Source of the DNA: JAEXNA01 sp041676625 | GTDB taxonomy: Bacteria > Vulcanimicrobiota > Xenobia > Xenobiales > JADMJV01 | DNA: 64,000 nt | NCBI GenBank assembly: GCA_041676625.1 | Contig: JBAYRN010000001.1 | Span: forward strand, 61,808-125,807 | Reading direction: 5' to 3' | The notes under the pieces: model-generated | The model's database searches: none | What the model was told of the DNA's origin: nothing | The model's input: the letters and a program-made list of their open reading frames with translations, nothing else | Position numbers and translations under genes: made by a program | In this document: positions 43,928 through 51,325 of the stretch, in pieces | Layout of the letters: every line of letters begins with the position of its first letter | Numbering within the stretch: the stretch's first letter is position 1

Positions 43928-46198
43928 GTGCGTAAAGCGGCGTTACTTTACGGGGTTTATGTGGGGCTGGTTTTTGCTCCCTTTTTGTTGCTGGGGAAAG
44001 TCTTCGTCCCGGGTGACTTTCTTTCGTTTATTTATCCCTGGCGAGCCTATATGGAAGGGTTCCCCCACAACATCGAGCTGTTCGATGTGGCCGTCTTCTT
44101 TCTACCCCAGGATGTGTTTCTCAATGAGTCCCTCAAGTCCGGCGTGTTGCCGCTATGGAACCCCCACATCTTCAGCGGGCATCCCAGTGTAGCGAGTGGT
44201 CAATCGGGTTTTTTCTATCCTCCCAGGCTATTTTTTCACTACTTCTTTTCCGTGGGAGTGGCCAAAACTCTCTTACAACTGGGCCACCTCTTCGGTATGG
44301 GGCTCGGTATGTACTGGTTTCTCCGCTTGAAAAGCCTGGATTCAGCGCCGGCTGCCCTGGGCGGGCTGGTCTGGATGGGAAACAGCTACGTGTCCTCGTG
44401 GCTTGAGTTCGAGCACGTAGAGATTGCGGGCTTTTATCTCCCTCTGATGCTGGGCTGCTTTGAGAAGGCAGTTGCCGGAGCCCGCCGCTGGTGGCTGGGG
44501 TTGGCCCCGCTGGGAGCGTTGTGTTTGCATAGCGGCCACCTGCAGATCAGTCTCTACGTGGGCCTGATCTTTTTGGTCTACGCTCTGTTTCGGCTGTCTA
44601 CCTTGAGGCAGTGGAAGCCCCTTTTCTACTTTGTCGGAGTGGGGGTGCTGACCGTTGCCATGGCCGCCCCCACGATCGTACCTTTTTTGCAGTTTCTGGG
44701 CGAGTCCCAGCGCACTGTGTTGGATATGCGGGCAAACTCCGCCGATCTCGGCAGCATCTTGCTGACGCTGCTGAACCCCGATCTCCTGGGCAACCCCACC
44801 AGGGGGTTCATGCTAAACCGTTGCCAGTCCAACCTGATCTATCCGGAATTTGCCTGTTTTGCGGGTATCGTACCCTTGATCCTGGCCCTCTGCGCCCGGG
44901 GCCGAGAAGCTCTGCTGCTCAAAGGGGTCTGTGCAGGCTGCCTGATCGTAGCAGCTTCCGTGTTTCCGGTGGCGCTGCCTTTTCTGGACCGCTTCATCCC
45001 CGGGCGGATCTTGCTGGTCTGGGTGTTTTGTGTGGCCTACCTGGCCGCCCTGGGAGCCCAGCAGCTTAAAGATTCGCAGGAGACCAGGCGGTGGGCACGC
45101 CGATTGGGAGGCTTGTTCGGATTTCTGTGGGTGGTGATCCTGGGGGTGGTGCTCTATCTCCTCAGGCACCCTGAGTTGGTCCTGGAGTGGTGGACGCAGA
45201 ACCCACAACTCGTCAAGCTCCCACCCGGCGGGGTCTCCGAGGGAGAGTTTCTGCAGGCGTTTAGAGCCAATTACGCCTGGAACCCGCAACTGCTGCTCAC
45301 TCTGGCCGGACCGATCGCCTTGTTCTGGAAGCCCCAAAAGATTCGGGTCCTTATCGGGATCACTCTCCTGGAGTTGGCACTATTTACCAGCGGTTTTAAT
45401 ACCGCTGTGGCTCCCGAGGAGTTGCTGCGCTCAACTCCTGAAATTTCAGCGATGCTCGAATCTCCGGGCCGAGTCGTTCCCATCAATTGTGCCAACTACA
45501 ACACGCTGACGCCCTACGGATTGTCCCTGGTCAACGGATACGAGTCGTTGGTGTCGCAGCGTTATGCCTTGATGCTCAGTCAAGCCGAACCGGACCGGGA
45601 CCTGCCCATGCGTTCTCTTTCCTTTAAACAGCTCGACAGTCCGATCGTCGATGCTCTGGGTGTGACGTACGCCGTCTTTCCCCCTCACATGTCGAGCGAG
45701 GCCGAGGGGTGGGAGCTGGTTTTTGAGGGCCAGGGCGGCAAGGTGTATAAGAACCAGCAGGCCATGCCTCGCTGGTACCTGCTGGGCAAGGTGGCCCCGC
45801 TCCACAACCTGGCTCAGCTACAGACCTTTATCCCTTCATCGGAAGCCTTCGTGGCGGAAGCCCCACCTGCGAACTTGCAGCCGGGACCCGGAGCGATCGA
45901 AAAGATAGGGGAGACCGCTAATTCTCTGGAGCTGATGGTGGAAACACAGACCACCCAACTCCTGGTGGTGACCGACGCCTTTCATCCGGGCTGGCAGGTT
46001 CGGGTGAATGATCAACCCCGGGAGATTTTTTCCGTCAACCTGGGTAGCCGGGGGATCTACCTCACCCCCGGTGTTCACCGGGTGGAGTTTCAGTTTTATC
46101 CAAACTCTCTACGCTGGTCGGTCTGGGCATGCCTTGCCGCAATGTTGGTCTCCCTGGGTCTGCTGGTTACCGACCTCTGGCGTAGCTATCGATCGTGA
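43928..46198 (+). CDS. YfhO-like multi-pass membrane protein
   Basis: A 756-residue integral membrane protein with a dozen or so helices, matching the YfhO/GT-C-like family: an extracellular loop after helix 1 (GDFLSFIYPWRAYMEG) with conserved PLWNPHIFSGHP, and a C-terminal beta-domain (about 620-730; LLVVTDAFHPGWQVRVND) typical of YfhO. YfhO proteins are implicated in glycosylation of lipoteichoic acids or other cell-surface polymers; the substrate here is unknown. Starts at GTG. It is convergent with the repeat protein at 46209. Confidence 0.85.
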   Translation: MRKAALLYGVYVGLVFAPFLLLGKVFVPGDFLSFIYPWRAYMEGFPHNIELFDVAVFFLPQDVFLNESLKSGVLPLWNPHIFSGHPSVASGQSGFFYPPRLFFHYFFSVGVAKTLLQLGHLFGMGLGMYWFLRLKSLDSAPAALGGLVWMGNSYVSSWLEFEHVEIAGFYLPLMLGCFEKAVAGARRWWLGLAPLGALCLHSGHLQISLYVGLIFLVYALFRLSTLRQWKPLFYFVGVGVLTVAMAAPTIVPFLQFLGESQRTVLDMRANSADLGSILLTLLNPDLLGNPTRGFMLNRCQSNLIYPEFACFAGIVPLILALCARGREALLLKGVCAGCLIVAASVFPVALPFLDRFIPGRILLVWVFCVAYLAALGAQQLKDSQETRRWARRLGGLFGFLWVVILGVVLYLLRHPELVLEWWTQNPQLVKLPPGGVSEGEFLQAFRANYAWNPQLLLTLAGPIALFWKPQKIRVLIGITLLELALFTSGFNTAVAPEELLRSTPEISAMLESPGRVVPINCANYNTLTPYGLSLVNGYESLVSQRYALMLSQAEPDRDLPMRSLSFKQLDSPIVDALGVTYAVFPPHMSSEAEGWELVFEGQGGKVYKNQQAMPRWYLLGKVAPLHNLAQLQTFIPSSEAFVAEAPPANLQPGPGAIEKIGETANSLELMVETQTTQLLVVTDAFHPGWQVRVNDQPREIFSVNLGSRGIYLTPGVHRVEFQFYPNSLRWSVWACLAAMLVSLGLLVTDLWRSYRS

Positions 46199-46208
46199 AC
46201 AGGTCTGG

Positions 46209-47654
46209 CTACTCGCATTTCGGGGGCTGAGTGGTGTAGAGCACCCTTCCGTCGTCGCCCAGAACCTGGTAGTTTTCCACCCCGTCCATTCGGATAACGG
46301 TGCCGTCACCTTTACCCTGGGAGTAGAGGACCCGGCCGTTGGCGTCGACCACCTGGAAGACGTCTCCACTATTGGAGCGAATGGTGGCGTTGTCGTTGCC
46401 CCAGCCGCCGTTGAGATCGGCTCGGTCGCGTCCGGCGCTGACCGTGTAGTCGAGGATGTCGTTGCCGAGTCCACCGTTTTGAATGATCCGGTCGTTGCCT
46501 TGCCCGCCGTTGGCTCGGAGCACGTCGCGACCCCAGCCTCCGTTCTGGGTGATGGTGTCGTTGCCCCGGCCGCCGCGAGCTTCCAGGTTGTCGCGACCTA
46601 AGCCGCCGTTCTGGGTGATGCGGTCGTGGCCCCGGCCGCCGTCGGCGTACTGGGTGTCGTTGCCCCAGCCACCGTTTTGCACGGTGGTGTCGTTGCCGCG
46701 GCCACCCCAGTCTCGCTGAACGTCGTTGCCGAGTCCGCCGTTTTGGGTGGTGCGATCGTTGCCCCGGCCGCCCACGTTGGTCTGGGTGTCGTTGCCCCAG
46801 CCGCCGTTTTGCACGGTGGTGTCGTTGCCGCGGCCACCCCAGTTTTGTTGAAGATCGTTGCCTCTACCACCGTTTTGAATGCTGGTATCGTTGCCGCGTC
46901 CACCCACGTTCTGTTGCCAGTCGTTTCCGGCCCCACCGTTTTGCACGGAAGTATCGTTGCCTCGGCCACCCCAATTACGCTGGAAGTCGTTGCCAGTGCC
47001 GCCGTTCTGGTAGTTGCGGTCGTTGCCGCGGCCACCCACGTTGGATTGATAGTCGTGGCCGCTACCCCCGTGCTGGTAGTTGCGATCATTTCCGCGACCG
47101 CCCCAGTTCAGTTGGGTGTCGTGGCCACTGCCTCCCACCTGGTGGTTGGTGTCATGGCCGCGTCGGCCCACGTTGCTCTGGTAGTCGTTGCCGCGGCCAC
47201 CGTACTGAAAATTGCGGTCGTTCCAGTTGCTACCGCGACGAATCTGGGTGTCGTCGTAGCGGGTGCCGTACTGGGATCCGCCGCCGTGTTGGTAGGAGTA
47301 ATCACCCTGAGGTTGGCCTCCCCAGAAATCCTGGGGGCAAGAGCAGCCACATCCGCCGTGCTGGCCACCGCCGTAGGGGGGCATTCCGTGGCCGAAGGGC
47401 GGCATTCCCATGCCGGGCATTCCGCCTCCCATCATCTGCATCATCTGCATCATCGTGGAGAGCATGTTCATCATCATCATGGGGGAGGAGAAGCCCATAC
47501 CGCCCATGGGGCTGAACATGTTGTCGTGCCCGTGATTGTGAAAGTGAGGGCCGCTGGGCCCGTAGTGGCCTGCGCCCATGCCCTGCATGTACCCGAATTT
47601 GACGTCCATAATGCTGGGACGAAACATTAATGGATTGAAGCCGATTGACGCCAT
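46209..47654 (-). CDS. RTX-like protein with 27 repeats of 11 residues
   Basis: A 481-residue Gly/Asn/Asp-rich protein. Residues 1-125 are Met-, His- and Gly-rich (MMMMNMLSTMMQMMQMMGGG; also HGGCGCSC) without a signal peptide. Residues 130-426 are exactly 27 tandem 11-residue units, consensus GGxGND followed by five residues. Unit endings alternate between QN and N[V/W], giving a 22-residue super-period. GGxGND is the calcium-binding core of RTX repeats, which are normally nine residues long. A small beta-rich C-terminal domain follows (about 430-481). I infer a beta-solenoid; export route and role are unknown. No type I secretion genes are nearby. Confidence 0.85.
   Translation of the reverse strand: MASIGFNPLMFRPSIMDVKFGYMQGMGAGHYGPSGPHFHNHGHDNMFSPMGGMGFSSPMMMMNMLSTMMQMMQMMGGGMPGMGMPPFGHGMPPYGGGQHGGCGCSCPQDFWGGQPQGDYSYQHGGGSQYGTRYDDTQIRRGSNWNDRNFQYGGRGNDYQSNVGRRGHDTNHQVGGSGHDTQLNWGGRGNDRNYQHGGSGHDYQSNVGGRGNDRNYQNGGTGNDFQRNWGGRGNDTSVQNGGAGNDWQQNVGGRGNDTSIQNGGRGNDLQQNWGGRGNDTTVQNGGWGNDTQTNVGGRGNDRTTQNGGLGNDVQRDWGGRGNDTTVQNGGWGNDTQYADGGRGHDRITQNGGLGRDNLEARGGRGNDTITQNGGWGRDVLRANGGQGNDRIIQNGGLGNDILDYTVSAGRDRADLNGGWGNDNATIRSNSGDVFQVVDANGRVLYSQGKGDGTVIRMDGVENYQVLGDDGRVLYTTQPPKCE
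46377..47267 (-). repeat. Tandem coding repeat, 33-bp unit, 27 copies
   Basis: The 891 bases equal 27 x 33. Copies are degenerate at the ends and most alike in the middle (about 46600-46980), where alternate units are closest, so the effective DNA period is 66 bases. This is a protein-coding repeat, not a CRISPR array: there are no unique spacers and the frame is open throughout. Confidence 0.9.
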
Positions 47655-47790
47655 ATTGAGGATGATCTCCTATTCGGTGGTTGAACTCTCACTTGATTTT
47701 ATTTGGAGGATGTTAAGATAGTGTTACCATTAGTTTAAATCCATGTTTCCTTATGCAGGGAGTACCTCGTTCGGTTTGCAATCTTAGAGG

Positions 47791-48810
47791 GTGAACTCTC
47801 TGAGCGATGTGTTGGCTGGGTACCGGCAGGGCGGGGTCGGGCTGGAGCAGCTCGTGGGGGCTCTCCAAACTGCTCATCAGGGGCTGACCGAGCATCAAAA
47901 AGACATCTCTGGTTTGCTCAAGGACTTGCCGGAGTACATGGTGGGAGTGGAGAGAGCATCCTGGTTGGGTGTTTCTAGCGAGATCGGCCGTTTGCTCACC
48001 GAAGCCCGGGAAAATATTCGAGACCCGGCTAAAATCGAAGCCCTCCAACAACTCCCCCAGCTTTTCGAGGAGTTGACCGGTCACTCGCTGGCTTTGCGGG
48101 AATGTGCCTGGGTAGCCAGAGGCCCTACCGTGCACGGTGGGGTGAACGAACTCCTCTATCTCCTGGAATGCTTGGAGGTCGAGCCCGATGAGGAGAGTCT
48201 GGCTCTTTTGCGAGCCAGGCTGGACGTGGAGTATGTCCGCCTGGAGAACCAGTACAGTATGCTCGAGCAGCTTCCGGAGTTCATACAACAAGCCATGCAA
48301 GAGTTGCTCCCTGAGTATCAACAACTCTTACAAGCTGCCGAATCATTTCTGGAGCTAGAGGAAGCGGAGGCCGAGGAGCTTCTGGGGCAACTGGAGGACT
48401 GGGGCACTGGTTTCGGGGCCTACGATCTGGATTTCGCCATGAAGAGATACTCTCAGGTGCCCACTCCCATCCCCAGCCTCAATCTTGCCCTCAACACGCA
48501 GTTGCTCTATCTCGATGAGGTGGTTGTTCCGGAGATGGTAGACCACGCCGTCACCCTGGCCCTGGATACCCTGGAGTCGGCGGGCGAGGAGTTTCTCAAG
48601 ACCCCGGACCTGAGCGAGGTGGCCCGGCACGAATACCAGGAGTTGCTGGACGCTATGATCGAGCTCCTGGAAGGGTTGCCGGAGATTGAAGATCGGGAAC
48701 TGTTGAAGGTCGAGGGAGGCAAACTGGTTCAGTTGGCTGGCCGGTTTGTCTCGGTGCAGAGTCGCAACGAGGGCGACAGCGGTTCGCGACTGGACTACAA
48801 AACGGAGTGA
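47791..48810 (+). CDS. Unknown all-helical 339-aa protein
   Basis: No family recognised. The product is almost wholly helical, rich in Leu, Glu and Gln (LLPEYQQLLQAAESFLELEEAEAEELLGQL), with no signal peptide or membrane helix; long stretches look like helical bundles or coiled coils. It starts at GTG, with GAGG immediately before. It is divergent from the RTX-like repeat gene across 136 bases and convergent with the pseudopilin operon, overlapping its end by 16 bases. A cytoplasmic structural or partner role is possible but not shown. Confidence 0.7.
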   Translation: MNSLSDVLAGYRQGGVGLEQLVGALQTAHQGLTEHQKDISGLLKDLPEYMVGVERASWLGVSSEIGRLLTEARENIRDPAKIEALQQLPQLFEELTGHSLALRECAWVARGPTVHGGVNELLYLLECLEVEPDEESLALLRARLDVEYVRLENQYSMLEQLPEFIQQAMQELLPEYQQLLQAAESFLELEEAEAEELLGQLEDWGTGFGAYDLDFAMKRYSQVPTPIPSLNLALNTQLLYLDEVVVPEMVDHAVTLALDTLESAGEEFLKTPDLSEVARHEYQELLDAMIELLEGLPEIEDRELLKVEGGKLVQLAGRFVSVQSRNEGDSGSRLDYKTE

Positions 48811-49388
48811 TGCTCTTCTTCGGCCGATTCGGTGGGAATGATTTCAGGATCCAGGGGGGCGTAAATGCTGGAAAATCCACTCCTGGCTTCGGCCGAGCGG
48901 TCATCGTTTTTGACCACCATCCGGACCTCTACCCGCCACGGATTGGGTACCTGGACTTCAAACACCTCAACACCCGAGGCCACTCTTCTCCTGGTATCCA
49001 GGCTCAAGTGCTCGCCCACCGCCAGGGGCGGCGGTCCCGGATCCTCATCGGGTGAAATCTTCTGAGCCCGCAACAGGTCGCTTCCGTCCAGCCAGTAGAC
49101 CACGACCTCATTGAACTCGACCTCGTGGGTCTGAGGCCGGGCCGGGGTGCACTTCATCAGCAGCACTCCCTGCTCGGTGAGGACGATGGAGTCCTTGGCG
49201 GCCCGGCCGATATCATCTCCCAGCCAATTCAAGGCGACCACCAGGCTCTGCCCTAGTTCCGAGCGTTTCTGGCCGTCGGTCCAAGCCCGCAATGCCGGGA
49301 CCAGGACGGTGATCACCACGGTGAAGAGCACCGAAGTGAGGAAAAAAGCCACGATGACCTCCACCAGGGTCACAGCCCGGCGATTCAT
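48795..49388 (-). CDS. Pseudopilin (type II secretion/type IV pilus-like minor pilin)
   Basis: A 197-residue prepilin-like protein. The leader MNRRA is followed by VTLVEVIVAFFLTSVLFTVVIT, with Glu at +5 of the mature chain and a long hydrophobic helix, the class III signal peptide cut by PilD-type peptidase. I chose the ATG at 49388 over the longer frame to 49457 because it gives the correct leader. The ATG overlaps the stop of the upstream pseudopilin (ATGA). The C-terminal domain is beta-rich, GspJ/PilW-like in length, but family is uncertain. No pilus motor genes are in the window. Confidence 0.85.
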   Translation of the reverse strand: MNRRAVTLVEVIVAFFLTSVLFTVVITVLVPALRAWTDGQKRSELGQSLVVALNWLGDDIGRAAKDSIVLTEQGVLLMKCTPARPQTHEVEFNEVVVYWLDGSDLLRAQKISPDEDPGPPPLAVGEHLSLDTRRRVASGVEVFEVQVPNPWRVEVRMVVKNDDRSAEARSGFSSIYAPLDPEIIPTESAEEEHHSVL

Positions 49389-49786
49389 AAGGGTTCCGGT
49401 CCTTCGGCATTGTACTTGAGGAGGGAGAGCTTGACAGGCTGAGCTTCCTGGTCCCAATGGGTTTCCACGTCCACTCGGTAGGTGAAGGGTTCACCCGGAA
49501 TGGTCGCGATTCGGCGGATGGCTCGAAAATGGGTGCGCCCGATCTGAGTCTTGAACTCCTGGGTGGCAAGGTCAGCCGGAATGGGGAACGCCGTGGGGGC
49601 CGGGGCGTCTTCGAGCAACTGCCGACTCCAGGCGGTCGCCGACTGAACATCTTCGGCTCGCTGGGAAGAGTGGATCCCCGCGGGGATCATGGCAAGCACC
49701 AGCATGAGACTCACGGCGATCAAGCCGAGAGCCACCATGATCTCTACCAGAGTCAACCCCCAACGTTGAACTCGTGATCTTTGGAT
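49385..49786 (-). CDS. Pseudopilin (GspI/PilV-like) with probable AUC start
   Basis: About 133 residues. The mature helix LTLVEIMVALGLIAVSLMLVLAMI has Glu at +5 and, reading upstream, a Gly at -1 and basic residues (IQRSRVQRWG) as in a true prepilin leader. No ATG, GTG or TTG lies in frame between the stop at 49823-49825 and the leader. The only codon with a ribosome site is an ATC at 49784-49786, four bases after AGGAGG. Starting at the TTG 49756 would delete the leader and cleavage site. I therefore propose an AUC start. Together with the next gene it forms a two-pseudopilin operon. Confidence 0.7.
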   Translation of the reverse strand: MQRSRVQRWGLTLVEIMVALGLIAVSLMLVLAMIPAGIHSSQRAEDVQSATAWSRQLLEDAPAPTAFPIPADLATQEFKTQIGRTHFRAIRRIATIPGEPFTYRVDVETHWDQEAQPVKLSLLKYNAEGPEPL

Positions 49787-49863
49787 AGTTCCTCCTCCCC
49801 GGTTAGAGCTAATATCATGGTATTATAGCGCAAAAACCGATGACTGTGGTATAGAGGTTGATA

Positions 49864-50157
49864 ATGAATGAAATGATGAAGAAAAAATTGGCCCCCGATC
49901 TGCAAGCGATGATAGAGAACCAAACCTTACCGGACCCTGTTTCGGTGATCGTCCAGTTGCAGGGCGAGGGGGAGCAAGAAGTTCGCTTGAGTGATGCGGA
50001 TCGCCAGATGATCGAAAACGTGGGGGGCCAGATCCTGGACGACCTGTGGATCATCAAGGGCTACTCCGCGGAAGTACCGGCCCGGGCCCTGGAGATGCTG
50101 GTGCTTTCTCCTCGGGTGGCCCACGTGCATCACAACAGCGACATGACCGGAGGCTAG
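49864..50157 (+). CDS. Stand-alone inhibitor-I9 (subtilisin propeptide)-like protein
   Basis: A 97-residue protein. Residues 30-95 (VIVQLQG, LSDADRQMIENVGGQI, IIKGYSAEVPARALEMLVLSPRVAHVHHNS) follow the propeptide/inhibitor I9 fold of subtilases: strand, helix, strand, helix, and a final strand near the position of protease contact. There is no protease domain and no signal peptide. It may inhibit or chaperone a subtilase encoded elsewhere. ATG 49864 has GAGG six bases before. It is divergent from the pseudopilin operon. Confidence 0.7.
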   Translation: MNEMMKKKLAPDLQAMIENQTLPDPVSVIVQLQGEGEQEVRLSDADRQMIENVGGQILDDLWIIKGYSAEVPARALEMLVLSPRVAHVHHNSDMTGG

Positions 50158-50266
50158 GAGTGTGTCGGAGCAGTCGGACCGAGCAGAGCGAAGGACATTT
50201 TGTTCAGGCGGATAGTGAAATTTTGCCCCAATATCGGGCTATATTCGGGTGAAATGAGCTATTCGC

Positions 50267-51319
50267 ATGGACAATAATGAACGAGTCTCTGCGAAGGGAG
50301 ACTACTCCGACACGCTCCTAGGCCTGGACTGGACCTTTTCGGTCGCTCCCATGATGGGCTGGACCGACCGCCACGAGAGAACCTTTTTGCGAGTGCTCTC
50401 GCGCCAGGCGGTTCTCTATACCGAGATGATCTCCGAAGGTGCCCTGGTACACGGGCGGCGCGACCGCTTTCTAACCTTTCACGCTAGCCAGCATCCGGTT
50501 GCTCTGCAACTGGGGGGCAGCGACCCCGCGATGATGGCGCAGGCCGCTCGCTACGGTGAAGAAGCGGGCTTCGACGAGATCAACATCAACGTGGGCTGCC
50601 CCAGCGAGCGAGGCCACCACCGATTGTTTGGGGCCCACCTCATGCAGCATCCGGAGTTGGTGGCCGATATCTATACGGCCATGGCCGAGGCGGTCTCGGT
50701 CCCGGTGACGGTGAAGACCCGGGTGGGGGTGGACCGCGACGATTCTTACGAGCTGTTTGCCGCTTTCGTGGAGCGACAGGCCCGGGCCGGTTGCCGGGTG
50801 TTTCACGTGCACGCCCGCAAGGCATGGCTCGACGGGCTCTCTCCCAAAGACAATCGGGAGGTCCCTCCGTTGCGCTACGAATACGTGTATCGCTTAAAAA
50901 AAGAACGACCGGATCTGACCATCACCATCAACGGTGGGATCACCACCCTGGAGGAGTGCCGAGAGCATCTGCGCCACGTGGACGGGGTCATGCTAGGTCG
51001 AGAGGCCTATCACAATCCGTTTCTGTTGAGTCAGGTGGACTCTGAGCTGTACGGGGCACCCGATCGGGGAATGACCCGGGAACAGTTTCTAGACGAGATC
51101 GAGCCTTACATCCTGGAAGAGTTGGAGCGAGGGACGCCCCTCCACGCCATGGTCAAGCACATCCTCGGCCTCTACACGGGCCAACCTGGAGCGCGCAAAT
51201 TTCGCCAGGTACTGAGCGAGGAGTCGGTCTTGCCCGGAGCCGGCATCGAGGTCCTGCACAAGGCCCGCCGGGTCTTACGCGATACGGCGCTGCAGGTGCT
51301 GGAGTTTCAAAGCCGATAG
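50267..51319 (+). CDS. DusA-like tRNA-dihydrouridine synthase lacking the catalytic Cys
   Basis: A 350-residue FMN protein of the DusA subfamily, which reduces uridines (20/20a) in the tRNA D-loop. FMN and tRNA motifs are in place: APMMGWTDRH, YTEMI, PVALQLGGSDP, NVGCPS, VTVKTRVGVDRDDSY, HARKAWLDGLSPKDNR, INGGITTLEE, GREAYHNP. The catalytic loop differs: DusA normally has VQNGRFGACLM, with Cys as general acid; here it is GHHRLFGAHLM, with His124 in place of the Cys and the conserved Asn also lost. It may be inactive, or act on another target. Confidence 0.92.
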   Translation: MDNNERVSAKGDYSDTLLGLDWTFSVAPMMGWTDRHERTFLRVLSRQAVLYTEMISEGALVHGRRDRFLTFHASQHPVALQLGGSDPAMMAQAARYGEEAGFDEININVGCPSERGHHRLFGAHLMQHPELVADIYTAMAEAVSVPVTVKTRVGVDRDDSYELFAAFVERQARAGCRVFHVHARKAWLDGLSPKDNREVPPLRYEYVYRLKKERPDLTITINGGITTLEECREHLRHVDGVMLGREAYHNPFLLSQVDSELYGAPDRGMTREQFLDEIEPYILEELERGTPLHAMVKHILGLYTGQPGARKFRQVLSEESVLPGAGIEVLHKARRVLRDTALQVLEFQSR

Positions 51320-51325
51320 CCCCCG

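Noticed and set aside
46377..47267. CRISPR-like look of evenly spaced repeats
   Set aside because: The 33-base units are contiguous, without unique spacers, and code in one frame; there are no cas genes.
46626..47630. Open frame antisense to the 11-residue repeat gene
   Set aside because: Its Val/Ala-rich repeats are only the complement of the GGxGND codons.
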